A stretch of DNA of 64,000 bases from Dastarcus helophoroides (GCA_028583605.1 CM053325.1:61241822-61305821); one strand, 5' to 3'. Positions 47,291 through 58,516 are shown, counted from the first letter of the stretch. Notes: generated by a model not told the origin, from the letters alone. A program made the numbers and translations.

Positions 47291-47300
47291 GACTGACTGA
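47291..47300 (-). promoter_or_regulatory. Candidate initiator for the membrane-protein gene
   Basis: The minus strand reads TCAGTCAGTC, containing the arthropod initiator TCAGTY twice, about 90 bp upstream of the ATG. No TATA box at the right distance or clear DPE was seen, so this is only a candidate start site. Confidence 0.25.
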
Positions 47301-47309
47301 TTCCAACAG

Positions 47310-48040
47310 TATAATTCTCGCAGCCTTGTAGCCAAGTCCCTTCTCTTCAGCTCACCTCTACCTGCGATAGGTGATAGAGGAGTTGCTATTTGCTTTTACT
47401 ACCATATACAAAGTGTTGGTAAGATATTTATTTCTGTTATAACTATGACAACTCCTATTTCCTTAGTTTTTAAAATGCAGGAGTGTATGTCTAAAATTAC
47501 GTCATTGGTTTATGTTTAGCTGGAAGTTTCTCTAGGATGCAATCACATAATTCACGATAATCCTCCATGTAAATTGAATACTGTTGTTGGAAGACACCTA
47601 AATTTAATTTCATCTCTTGAACGCACGGAATAAATTCTTATAAAATATGGAATGCAAAACTTGTCTTTGTGAAAAAATTTCTAAATATTAAACCATTGCA
47701 GATGCAATTTTATCTTTGCGTAAATAATGCATATTCTCATTGTTTCGAAGGTTATTATTTTTTACACATCGCATTTCAAGGCAAATTACACAAAATGAAA
47801 TAACAATTTTTACGACTTGTTTATCAGCAAGCTCTATTTTTAAAAGTGTAATCCATTTTGAAGATAAAAATATCATTAATATCAGACGAATAAAAAAATA
47901 TTCTTGAAGACTGCCCACAGAAGTGAAAACTTAAAACTAGGAAATATGCAGTGTTGCAATTCGAACTCACACTAATAAACAAGTCAAGTCAGTCAATATT
48001 GAAAATATTTTAAAACTAGCTGATAAATTACCCGATTTCA
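47310..48040. other. Upstream region of the membrane-protein gene
   Basis: No repeat or ORF of note. It probably holds proximal regulatory DNA. A patch at 47330-47400 (CAGCTCACCTCTACCTGCG) is GC-richer than its surroundings. Confidence 0.35.
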
Positions 48041-48044
48041 CGGT

Positions 48045-48300
48045 CAATACTTCATTTCATTTATTTAAGTAAATCGATTTTTTAGGTATCGCTTTTTTTA
48101 AATTTGTGCCTTTTTATATTTAGTATTTTTCTAACATTTCGACTTTTTCCAGTTTCGACTTTTTCCAGTTTCGACTTTTTCCAGTTTCGACTTTTTCCAA
48201 AGTTTCGACTTTTTCCAAAGTTTCGACTCTTGAAATTTCAACTCTTTTCAAAGTTTCGACTTTTCCGAACATCCAAAACTTTTTTAAAACTTTTGCCTAT
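48045..48300 (+). repeat. Direct duplication, copy A
   Basis: Contains AAGTAAATCGATTTTTTAGG and TTTGTGCCTTTTTATATTTA, then runs of TTTCGACTTTTTCCAG. It matches 49318-49560, about 1.27 kb away. Confidence 0.85.
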
Positions 48301-48328
48301 TTTGAACACTTTCACTTTACTGAACGGT

Positions 48329-48504
48329 CACCTTTACCTCGAGTCAGTCAGTTAGTTAGAGTCAGTGTAGTTAAGTAGTGAGTTAGCAGTTAGAAGTCAA
48401 TAAGTGAGTTAATTCAGTTGTAGTGATCCGAGTTTAATTTGAAAATAAAGTGGGCATTATTCAATTTAAGTGTTATTCAATTCGAACCAATAAAGCCCGC
48501 AACA
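48329..48504 (+). mobile_element. Possible solo LTR fragment
   Basis: GAGTCAGTCAGTTAGTTAG, an AATAAA within GAAAATAAAGTGGGC, and the end CCAATAAAGCCCGCAACA resemble the R-U5 part of an insect LTR ending in CAACA. No second LTR or internal region was seen nearby. Confidence 0.3.
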
Positions 48505-50140
48505 ATATTGAAAATGGTGAAAAAATCCGAAAAAGCGATTTTTGAAATAAGTCAAAACTTTCAAAAAAAACTGAGAAACTAAATAAATCAGTGAATCTTC
48601 AAAAATACTTGAAACAAAAAAGATGTTTTAAAAAATATTTTGAAAAAAGTTTCAAATTTTCGAAGATGCCAAATTTTGGAACAATGAATACATTTTAAAG
48701 AAGAGTCGAAATTTGTAAAAGTCAATTTCAAAAAAAAGTTAAAATCTTGGAAAAAAGTGCAAAAATTTGAAAACAAAAGTCAAAATTGTGAAAAATTTTG
48801 AAATTTTAATAGAAACATTTATATTTTTTTAAAAATGAAGGTTTTCAAATGAGTAGCAAGTTTCAAAAAAACGAATAGCAAGTTTCAAATAAAGTCGAAG
48901 CAAAGTTTGAAAAAAAATCGAAGTTGCTTAAAGTTAACATTTATTTTAAAGTTTAATTAAAAAATGGAATATTGAAAGATCAAGATTTCCAAAGAAATTC
49001 GATGAAATTCGGGAATTGAAATAAATAATCGAAAATTAGAATAAAATGTCAAAATTATCAATAAAGTTGAGATTTTCAAAAATAAAATTCAAAATTTTCC
49101 AAAAAGGTGGACATTTTCCAAAAAGGTGGAAATTTTCAAAAAGATCGAAACCTTCAAAAATTAAGGTTGACATTTTAAAAGAGTAAAAATTTTGAAACAA
49201 ATCGAAATTTGAGGAAAAGTAAAAAAATCTTGAAAAAAACGCAAATTTTGGAATCAGTCCTAATTGTCAAATAAAATCTGGCTGATATATTACCCGATCC
49301 CATTCACTATTTCACGGTCAATACTTTATTCAATTTATCTAAGTAAATCGATTTTTTAGGTATCGTTTTTTTTTTTTAATTTGTGCCTTTTTATATTTAG
49401 TCTTTTTCTAACATTTCGACTTTTTCCAAAGTTTTGACTTTTTTCCAAAGTTTCGACTTTTGAAATTTCAGCTCTTTTCAAAGTTTCGGCTTTTCCGAAG
49501 ATCCAAAAATTTTGCCCATTTTGAAAACTTTCACTTTACTGAAACTTTTGATTTTTCAAAATTTCAATATCTTTTCAAATATTCGATATTTTCTTAAATT
49601 TTCGATACATTTTGAAAATTTCGATATTTTTTCAAATTCTCGATACTTTTCCAAAATTTAGAATTTTTCAAAATTTCGAATTTTTCAAAATTTCGAATTT
49701 TTCAAAATTTCGAATTTTTCAAAATTTCGAATTTTTCAAAATTTCAAATTTTTCAAAATTTCGAATTTTTCAAAATTTCGATCTTTTGAAAATTTTGATA
49801 TTTTCTCAAATTTTCGACACTTTCAAACTTTCGATACTATTTCAAAATTTCGAGATTTTTTCACAATTTCGATCTTTTCAAAATTTCGATGTCTTCTCAG
49901 ATTTTCGATACTTTTTCAAAATTTCGATATTTTTTCAAATTATCGAGACTTTTGAAAATTTCGATATTTTTTCCAATATTCGATACTTTTTCAAATTTTT
50001 GATATTTTCTCAAATATTCAATACTTTTTCAAAAGTTCGATATTTTATCTAAATTTTGACCTTTTTTTATTTATTTGTTTTTATTTGGACCTTTTATTAT
50101 CAAAATTTCCACCTTTCTTCGAAGTTTTGATTTTTTACTG
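48505..50140. repeat. Degenerate AT-rich field 6, including duplication copy B
   Basis: A-rich up to 49260. The duplicated block lies at 49318-49560. From 49655 to 49790 there is a near-perfect 17-bp repeat AATTTTTCAAAATTTCG, about eight copies, followed by degenerate GATATTTTTTCAAAT words. No gene. Confidence 0.75.
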
Positions 50141-52310
50141 GTTCGTCTAGGTCAGTCTAGGTCAGTCAAGGTCAGTCTAGGTCACTCTAAGTCAGTCTAG
50201 GTCACTCTTGGTCAGTTTTGATCACTCTTGGTCAGTCTTGGTCAGTCTTGGTCACTCTTGGTCACTCTTAGTCAGTCTTGGTCAGTCTAGGTAACTTTTG
50301 CTCAGTCTAGGTCACTCTAGGTCATTTTTGGTCAGTTTTGGTCAGTCTTGGTCAGTCTAAGTCAGTCTAGGTCAGTCTAGGTCAGACTAGGTCAGTCTAG
50401 GTCAGACTAGGTCAGTCTAGATCACTCTTGGTCAGTCTAGGTCACTTTTGCTCAGTCTAGGTCACTCTAGGTCATTTTTTGTCAGTCTTGGTCAGTCTAG
50501 GTTAGTCTAGGTCACTCTAGGTCAGTCTTGGTCAGTCTTGGTCAGTCCTGGTCAGTCTTGGTCAGTCTAAGTCAGTCTAGGTCAGTCTAGGTCAGTCTAG
50601 GACACTCTTGGTCAGTCTAGGTCAGTCTAGGTCAGTCTAGGTCAGTCTAGGTCAGTCTAAGTCAGTCTAGGTCACTCTTGGTCAGTCTAGGTCACTTTTG
50701 CTCAGTCTAGGTCACTCTAGGTCATTTTTTGTCAGTCTTGGTCAGTCTTGGTCAGTCTAGGTCAGTCTAGGTCAGTCTAGGTCAGTCTAGGTCAGTCTAG
50801 GTCAGTCTAGGTCAGTCTAGGTCACTCTTGGTCAGTCTAGGTCACTTTTGCTCAGTCTAGGTCACTCTAGGTCATTTTTTGTCAGTCTTGGTCAGTCTAG
50901 GTCAGTCTAGGTCACTCTAGGTCAGTCTTGGTCAGTCTTGGTCAGTCTTGGTCACTCTTGGTCACTATTAGTCAGTCTTGGTCAGTCTAGGTCACTTTTG
51001 CTCAGTCTAGGTCACTCTAGGTCATTTTTGGTCAGTCTTGGTCAGTCTAGGTCAATCCAGGTCACTCTAGGTCAGTCTTAGTCAGTCCTGGTCAGTCTAA
51101 GTCAGTCTAGGTCAGTCTAGGTCACTCTAGGTCAGTCTAGGTCACTTTTGCTCAGTCTAGGTCACTCTAGGTCATTTTTTGTCAGTCTTGGTCAGTCTAG
51201 GTCAGTCTAGGTCACTTTTGCTCAGTCTAGGTCACTCTAGGTCATTTTTTGTCAGTCTTGGTCAGTCTAGGTCAGTCTAGGTCAGTCTTGGTCAGTCTAG
51301 GTCACTTTTGCTCAGTCTAGGTCACTCTAGGTCATTTTTTGCCAGTCTAGGTCAGTCTAGGACACTCTTGGTCAGCCTTGATCACTCTTGGTCAGTCTAG
51401 GTCAGTCTAGGTCATTCTAGGTCAGTCTAAGTCAGTCTAGGTCACTCTTGGTCAGTCTAGATCACTCTTGATCAATCTTGATCACTCTTGGTCAGTCTTG
51501 GTCAGTGTTGGTCACTCTTGGTCACTCTTGGTTACTCTTGGTCACTATTAGTCAGTCTTGGTCAGTCTAGGTCACTTTTGCTCAGTCTAGGTCACTCTAG
51601 GTCATTTTTGGTCAGTCTTGGTCAGTATAGGTCAATCCAGGTCACTCTAGGTCAATCTTAGTTAGTCCTGGTCAGTCTAAGTCAGTCTAGGTCAGTATAG
51701 GTCACTCTAGGTCAGTCTAAGTCACTTTTGCTCAGTCTAGGTCACTCTAGATCATTTTTTGTCAGTCTTGGTCAGTCTAAGTCAGTCTAGGTCACTTTTG
51801 CTCAGTCTAGATCACTCTAGATCATTTTTTGTCAGTCTTGGTCAGTCTAGGTCAATCTAGGTCAGTCTAGGTCACTCTAGGTCAGTCTAGGTCACTTTTG
51901 CTCAGTCTAGGTCACTCTAGATCATTTTTTGTCCGTCTTGGTCAGTCTAGGTCATTCTAGGTCACTTTTGCTCAGTCTAGGTCACTCTAGGTCATTTTTT
52001 GTCTGTCTTGGTCAGTCTAGGTCAGTCTAGATCAGTCTAGGTCATTCTTGGTCAGTCTAGGTCACTTTTGCTCAGTCTAGGTCACTCTAGGTCATTTTTT
52101 GTCAGTCTAGGTCAGTCTAGGACACTCTTGGTCAGTCTTGATCACTCTTGGTCACTCTTGGTCAGTCGAGGTTACTCTAGGTCATTGTTGGTCAGTTTAG
52201 GTCAGTCTAGGTCAGTCTTGGTCAGTCTTGGTCACTCTTGCTCAGTCTTGGTCACTCTTAGTCAGTCTTGGTCAGTATTTGTTATTTTTTGTCAGTCTTG
52301 GTTAGTCAGT
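50141..52310 (+). repeat. 10-bp minisatellite (GTCAGTCTAG)n, about 215 copies in strict register
   Basis: Every unit is exactly 10 bp, apparently without a single insertion or deletion for about 2.15 kb. Variation is by substitution only: GTCAGTCTAG, GTCAGTCTTG, GTCACTCTAG, GTCATTTTTT, GTCACTTTTG. A cassette of GTCACTTTTG CTCAGTCTAG recurs at 50291 (as GTAACTTTTG), 50441, 50691, 50841, 50991, 51141, 51211, 51301, 51571, 51721, 51791, 51891, 51961 and 52061, often 150 bp apart. It lies 3 kb upstream of the membrane-protein start. Confidence 0.97.
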
Positions 52311-52329
52311 CAGTCAGTCAATCAGTCTA

Positions 52330-54640
52330 AAAATTTAGGTATTTGGTGGTTCATCAGTATTGCAATTGTTTTCCCATGAAATCTTCTCTAAAATTCGCAA
52401 ATGTTCTCATGGTGCATCCTGATCAAAATAATTTTGTGCTTATATGTTGAACATTTGGTAGTTCATCAATATTTCAGTTGTTTTCCCATGAAATCTTCTC
52501 TAAAATTCGCATTTGTTCTCATGGTGTTTCCTTATGAAAGTAATTTTCGGCCAAAACGTTGAACATTTGGTAGTTCATCAGTATTTCAGTTGTTTTGCCA
52601 CGAAAAATTCTCTAAAATTCGGGAATTTGCTCTTGGAGGTCCACAGGCAAAGTAATATTATGTTAAAAAGTTGCTTGTTTGATTGTTCATCAGTAATGGA
52701 GTTGTTTTCCCATGATAACTACTCCAAAATTCGCAAGTGTTCTCATGGTACATCCTGGTCAATATAATTTTGGGCCAAAATGCTGGACATTAAGTAGTTC
52801 ATCAGTATTTCGGTTGTTTTGACACGAAACATTCTCTTCTTGAAGAATCACAGGTAAGACCATATGATGCCAAAAAGTTAGGTATTTGGTGCATCATCTA
52901 ACAGTTCCATGAAATCTCTAAAATGAGCTAAACGTTAGGCATTTAGTGGTTCATCAGTATTTCAATTGTTAACGAAAACTTCTCTAAAATTCAGAAATGT
53001 AATCTTGGAGGCCAATAGATAACCTAGTGTTAGGTTGAAAAGTATCTTTTTTGGTTGTTCATCAGTATAACGATTGTTTTCCCATGAAATCTACTCTAAA
53101 ATTCGTAAATGTTCTCATTGTGCATCCTGATCAAAATAATGTTGGGCCAAAATGTTGAACATTTGGTAGTTCATCAGTATTTCAGTTGTTTTGCCATGAA
53201 ACATTCTCTTCTTGGAGGATCATAGGCAAAATAATATTATGTCAAAAATTTAGGTATTTGATGGTGCATTTGGCACTTGTTCTCCCAAAAAAAAAACCTA
53301 AAATTCGCATATTTTGAGCCAAATTTTGGCCGCTTGGTACTTTATCAGCATTTCAATTGCAAACAAAAAATTCTCCAAAATTCACAAATGTGCTTTTGGT
53401 GGTCTATAAGCAAAACAAAATGGTGTTGAAAATTTGCTTATTTGGTGGTTTATCACTATTGCAGTTGTTTTCCCATGAAATTTTCTCTAAAATTCGCATA
53501 TGTTCTCATGGTCTTTTTTTATCAAAGTAATTTTAGGCCAAAACGTTGGACATTTGATAGTTCATCAATATTTCAATTGTTTTGCCACGAAACATTCTCT
53601 TCTTGAAGAATCACGGGTAAGACCATATGATGCCAAAAAGTTAGGTATTTGGTGCTTCATCTAACAGTTCCATGAAATCTCTAAAATGAGCTAAACGTTA
53701 GGCATTTAGTGGTTCATCAGTATTTCAATTGTTAACGAAAACTTCTCTAAAATTTAGAAATGTAATCTTGGAGGCCAATAGATCACCTAGTGTTAGGTTG
53801 AAAAGTATCTTTATTGGTTGTTCACCAGTATAGCGATTGTTTTCCCATGAAATCTACTCTAAAATTCGTAAATGTTCTCATTGTGCATCCTGATCAAAAT
53901 AATGTTGGGCCAAAATGTTGAACTTTTGGTAGTTCATCAGTATTTCAGTTGTTTTGCCATGAAACATTCTCTTCTTGGAGGATCATAGGCAAAATAATAT
54001 TATGTCAAAAATTTAGGTATTTGATGGTGCATTTGGCACTTGTTCTCCCAAAAAAAAACCTAAAATTCGCAGATTTTGAGCGCTTGGTACTTTATCAGCA
54101 TTTCAATTGCCAACAAAAAATTCTCCAAAGTTCACAAATGTGCTTTTGGTGGTCTATAGTCAAAACAAAATGGTGTTGAAAATTTGCTTATTTGGTGGCT
54201 TATCACTATTGCAGTTGTTTTTCCATGAAATCTTCTCTAAAATTCGCAAATGTTCTCATGGTGTTTCCTTATCAAAGTAATTTTAGGCCAAAACGTTGGA
54301 TATTTGATAGTTCATCAGTATTTCAATTGTTTTGCCACGAAACATTCTCTTCTTGAAGAATCACAGGTAAGACCACATGATGCCAAAAAGTTAGGTATTT
54401 GGTGGTTCAGGTAACAGTTGTTTTCCATGACATCTCTAAAATGAGCTAAACGTTGAGCATTTAGTGGTTCATTGGTATTTCAATTGTTAACGAAAACTTC
54501 TCTAAAATTCAGAAATGTAGTATTAGAGGTCCATAGATAACCTAGTGTTAGGTTGAAAAGCTTCTTTTTTGATTGTTCATCAGTATTGCGATTGTTTTCC
54601 CATGAAATCTACCCTAAAATTCGTAAATGTTCTCATGGTG
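52330..54640 (+). repeat. Nested tandem repeat: about 110-bp units in a 0.75-0.76-kb higher-order repeat
   Basis: Units carry TTTGGTGGTTCATCAGTATT, TTGTTTTCCCATGAAATC and CTCTAAAATTCGCAAATG. A longer block beginning CATATGATGCCAAAAAGTTA starts near 52861, 53623 and 54373, so the higher-order period is about 762 then 750 bp. Copies are highly similar. Short ORFs are not conserved between copies. Confidence 0.9.
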
Positions 54641-56345
54641 GTTTTTCGAAACTTCGACCTTTTCAAATTCGCCTATTCTCAAAAATTTAGACCTTTTTTC
54701 CAAATATTTAAAGAATCTTACGTTTTTAATGGCAAATGTTTGATACTTTTTCAAAATTTTGACCCTTTTTTATTTGTTTACTTTTTTAAAGAAAGTCGAT
54801 CTTTTTTTCACAGTTTCCCCAGATCTCCACTTTTTTTATTAAAATTTACAGTTTTCTTTGAACTTTTGACTTTTCGAAAATTGCGACTTTTTTTCAAAAG
54901 TTTCAACTTTTCTCGAAGTCGTGATTTACGTAAATTTAATGCTTAACTCGATCCTTTTTTCAAAATTTCAATTTTTTTGAAAACTTGAATTTCTTTGAAA
55001 TTTTGGCATTTTGGAAATTATCGATCTTTTTTCAGAATTTCCACATTTTTTGAAAATTTGGACCTTTAATTATCAAAATTTTGACATTTCCTTGAAGTTT
55101 AGACTTTTTTTGCAAAAGTTCGACCTTTTTCAAAATTTCTAATTTTTTTCGAAACTTCGATCTTTTCAAATTCGCCTATTCTCAAAAATTTCGATTTTTT
55201 TTCCAAATATTTAAAGAATCTTTCGTTTTTAATGGCAATTTTTCCTCAATGTTTGATACTGTTTCAAACTTTCGATATTTTTTCAAAATTTTGTCCTTTT
55301 TATATTTATTTGCTTTGTATTAAGAACATTGATCTTTTTTTCAAAATTTCTGAAATCTCTATTTTTATTTATAAAGATTTATACTTTTGTTTAAAATTTT
55401 GATTTTTCGAAAATTGAGACTTTTTTTCATAAGTTTCAATTTTTCTCGAAGTCTTGGTTTATGTAAATTTAACGCTTAACTCAATTCTTTTTTCAAAAAA
55501 ATTAAAATCGAAGATCAAAATTTTTAAAATAACCTAAAATTTGAAAAAAAAGTCATAATTAAAAAGAGGAAATTTTGAAAAAATCAAAATCTTCAAATAA
55601 AGAAAGAGAACAAATCAAATTTTTTTTTGAAATTTTAAAAAAATAGTAAGTAGTGCTAAGAAAATTTCGAAATTTTTGAAAGTCGAGGTTTTGGGATAAA
55701 ATCAAAATCTCAAACAGACGAAATTCCTCCAAAAAGAAAAATATAAATTTTGAGCGAAATTAGAAACGTACAAAAACAACTCAAAATCCTGAAAAAGGTC
55801 AAAATTTGAAAATATTCGAACTTCAAAAAATATTGAAATTGAAACAAAAAGTAAACATCTTTATTCAATTTTTTTTAAAACTAGAATTTTTTGAAAAAGT
55901 CATCATTTTGAAAAAAGTAGAAAGAGATCGTGAATAAAGTTAAAATTTGCAAAAGTAACATTTTTCAAAAATTAAAATTTTTGAAAATTGAAATCGAAGA
56001 TCAAAATTTTTAAAATACTAAAATTTGAGAAAAAGTCATGATTAAAAAAGTGGAAATTTTGAAAAAATCAAAATCTTCAAGTAAAAAAGAGAACAAATCA
56101 AATTTTTAAAAATTGATCCAAATTTCAAAAAAATAGTAAAAAGTACTAAAAAAATTTCGAAATTTTTGAAAGTCGAGGTTTTAGGATAAAATCACAATCT
56201 CAGAACAGACGAAATTCCTCCAAAAAGTAAACTAGAAAAATAGAAATTCTGAGCAAAATTAGAAACGTACAAAACAACTCAAAATCCTGAAAAAGGTTAA
56301 AATTTGAAAATATTCGAACTTCAAAAAAGATTAAAATTGAAATAA
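54640..56345. repeat. Degenerate AT-rich field 7 with two duplications of about 0.5 kb
   Basis: TTTTCAAATTCGCCTATTCT occurs near 54659 and 55172 (about 510 bp apart). ATCGAAGATCAAAATTTTTA occurs near 55506 and 55991 (about 490 bp apart). The first half is T-rich, the second A-rich. No gene. Confidence 0.8.
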
Positions 56346-56353
56346 AAAGTAAT

Positions 56354-56484
56354 GGTAACGCGTGCTGCTGATGCGTAATGCTCACGCGTAATGCTGACGC
56401 GTAATGCTGACGCGTAATGATGGCGCGTAATGCTGACGAGTAACGCTGACGCGTAACGCTGACGCGTAACGCTGACGCGTAAAG
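56354..56484 (-). repeat. 13-bp minisatellite with ACGCGT cores
   Basis: About ten copies of GCTGACGCGTAAY. It is strikingly CpG-rich for this locus. The start is AACGCGTGCTGCTGATGCG and the last copies read GCTGACGCGTAAC. It sits about 130 bp beyond the polyadenylation signal of the ODF2-like gene. Confidence 0.92.
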
Positions 56485-56614
56485 GTGACACCAAACCACA
56501 AGTTTATATGAAATCCAAAATCGCCCAACGTTTCCACTTCCTCCAATTTCTGCAAACAAGGATTATCCTTACACAATTAGACACAAACGCACGGACGTAA
56601 TATCAACAATTTTT

Positions 56615-56620
56615 TTTATT
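56615..56620 (-). terminator. Polyadenylation signal AATAAA of the ODF2-like gene
   Basis: On the minus strand, AATAAA begins 18 nt after the TGA stop at 56640-56638, implying a very short 3' UTR. Confidence 0.65.
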
Positions 56621-56637
56621 TTACAAGACGACTTATT

Positions 56638-56908
56638 TCAACAGTTGCATGGGTCAGTTTCTTCGGCGGTAATCATGTTGGACTCGCCGCCGGCCATAAA
56701 GACATTACCATAAGAATGTTTCAAGAAATTGACATGACCTTGTAAGTTTCTGATTCGCATTTGAGCCTCTTCGAAGTTTTCGTTGAGATTCGTAATTTGA
56801 GCTTGCATCTTCTGCCTGACATCGTCCCTGTCCTTTTGAGCTGAGCGAGCCGACGCCCTGCTCTGGGCCAATTGCCTCTCCAGCTCCGAAATCTGGTTCT
56901 GCATCGAC
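56638..56908 (-). CDS. ODF2: ODF2/cenexin-like coiled-coil protein, last exon
   Basis: The acceptor is AAATTTTTCAG before GTCGATGCAG; the exon runs in phase to the TGA at 56640-56638 and encodes about 90 residues. The sequence QNQISELERQLAQSRASAR and DRDDVRQKMQAQITNLNEN continues the coiled coil, and the end reads GHVNFLKHSYGNVF. The (H/Y)VxFLKxSYxNVF ending is what I remember of the C-terminal extension of vertebrate cenexin-1, the long ODF2 isoform of the mother centriole. This exon therefore identifies the gene as a cenexin-type ODF2 and not a generic coiled-coil protein. A cysteine-containing tail follows the extension. Confidence 0.88.
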
Positions 56909-57150
56909 CTGAAAAATTTCAAAATTATGATGTTGTCGTTGGGTGCTTGTATGTATTTTGTTGGAAAGTGAAGCGAAAGTAAACGTGTTTTCTTATCGGA
57001 AGTGAGAAATAATAACAAATTTGTTTTTATATCAGAAGGAGCAGCATATTCCTCTTGTATGTAAAAGATGAGAAGAGTAGAGTACGCGATGTTACAAGGA
57101 TTCGTTTTCACTTTGAGATCCTTATTGACCCATCTGGAATAAAAAATGGT

Positions 57151-57222
57151 GACGTGCGGCAGCTCAATGAGAGAGTTAGCTTGCGAGATGAAAGGTTGGG
57201 TTCGAACCCTGGTCGCGTAGAT
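57151..57222 (+). other. tRNA-like sequence or tRNA-derived SINE head
   Basis: GGCAGCTCAATGAGAGAGTT resembles a pol III A box and GGTTCGAACCC is a perfect B box, about 38 nt apart. The D stem (GCTC/GAGT) and T arm can pair. The acceptor and anticodon stems do not pair convincingly, so it is not a functional tRNA gene. It lies in the last intron of the ODF2-like gene, antisense to it. Confidence 0.4.
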
Positions 57223-57647
57223 GAACTTTTTTAGTTCTATTACACGTAGAAGCATTTTTCGTAGCCAGAAAACCAAAAAACTTCTCGTTTTGCTTATAGA
57301 CTCTATGTTAGTTGGTCTATGTTACAGAGCTACTAGCATTGGTTGATTATTCGATCAACGTTAATAGTGTTTAAGTGAAAGTCACTTTCAAATTGTTCAA
57401 AAAGGATAACATCAAACTGAAACGTAACGTACTTTCTTGAAATTTAAACAGCTTTAAAAACTCCATCTTTTGGGCATATGTTTGGAGACCTTGAAGATCC
57501 TTTGTCGATTGCTGAATGATTCTAACATCTTGAAGCCATTCTTCTAGATTTTTCCAGAGGCCATATGAGTTTGTGATAAGAGCCCTTTTCCAGATTAAGA
57601 TCGACGGATACAAAAAAAAATCAAAACCAATGATGTATGAACTTTGA

Positions 57648-57840
57648 GAAGATAAGAAGTTTTGGTGGAACGAACTGGTCCTTGATTATCTTCAAAAATT
57701 GAAATACAAATCTGATCCCCTGAAACAAAAAAGATTAAAGAACTCAACAGAGCTCTAACAGAGCAACCTCTGTTGTGTTTTTTAATCTTTCTTAGTTTCA
57801 GGGGACAAGATTTGTATTTCAATTTTTGAAGATAAGAAGT
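57648..57840 (-). mobile_element. Hairpin retroposon, copy 14 (perfect 13-bp TSD)
   Basis: The insertion is 57661-57827. GAAGATAAGAAGT occurs at 57648-57660 and 57828-57840. It has the antisense tail with a TTT start, a full outer arm, a shortened inner part (AACAGAGCTCTAACAGAGC) and an outer arm ending TTTGTATTTCAATTTTT. It sits in the last ODF2-like intron in the antisense-tail orientation, that is, sense with respect to the gene transcript. Confidence 0.88.
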
Positions 57841-57950
57841 AGTAAGATATATAAAACTTTGAAAAGATTAAAAGTAGTAAGATACATGAATTAGCAAAAA
57901 TTACGAGACTGCAATGTTTTGATTGAAACAGATTAAAAAGACGATAATAC

Positions 57951-58516
57951 CTTCGGACAGTTTCGCATCTCTCCTTGGTTCTAGCCACCTGTCTGGCGGA
58001 CTCTTCTCGGACGATCTCCATCTGGGCCATCAGCTGGGCGATTTCGTGAGCTTGCTCCTCGGCCTTTTTCTCGTTCCCTTCGTTCATCTCCTCGACTTGC
58101 TCCAGCTTCAGCTTCATTTGAGTATAATCCTCAGCCATATCAAAGTATCTAGCCTCCCATTCCGATATTTGATTTTGCAGTTGAGTCTTACTGCTGTCAC
58201 CCATCAGCTGACTATTCTTAATATTCTCCATTTCGCTGGCTATCGCCGTCACTTTCTCCTTGTACATTTGGAGCTCCTTCGTTAGAGCTTCGTTATTCCT
58301 TTCGGCCAAAATGTGCATCTGTTGGGCATCTTGAAGTTTCATTTGAGTTTGTCTCAAGATGTCGGGCAACGGAGTCAGCTCTTGCAACTTCTCTTGGAAC
58401 TGGTTCTTCACTCGTGATATTTCAAGGTTGACTTGTTCGGTGACTCTGTTATTTTCGACTTCCATCATGTCCAACTGTCGTTTCTGCTCTTCAACCAGCT
58501 GTTGCGCCTCCAGGTA
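57951..58516 (-). CDS. ODF2: ODF2/cenexin-like coiled-coil protein, central exon
   Basis: Acceptor TTCGTTTTCAG before TACCTGGAGG (58516); donor CCGAAG then GTATTA (57951/57950). The 566-nt exon is phase 0 at the start and leaves two bases, which the next exon completes as an arginine codon (ETVR-R-SMQNQ). It encodes about 188 residues of continuous coiled coil. The segment ISRVKNQFQEKLQELTPLPD then ILRQTQMKLQ matches the ODF2 signature RRQFQSQL...LPDILKITEAKL as I recall it. The following KVTAIASEMENI to TKERCETVR corresponds to the cenexin C-terminal half. Coding-strand composition is near 50 percent GC, unlike the introns. Vertebrate ODF2 acts at mother-centriole appendages and in sperm tail dense fibres. 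Confidence 0.92.

Noticed and set aside
52068..52379. ORF with SLGQSRSLLVSLGH repeats
   Set aside because: Translation of the 10-bp minisatellite; its length only reflects absence of stops in one frame.
55500..56345. Possible gene in the A-rich stretch downstream of the ODF2-like gene
   Set aside because: No frame with recognisable domains; the sequence is an internal duplication of about 490 bp of AT-rich repeat.
57151..57222. A functional tRNA gene
   Set aside because: Acceptor and anticodon stems do not pair; only the promoter-like boxes and the D and T arms are plausible, so it is listed as tRNA-like.
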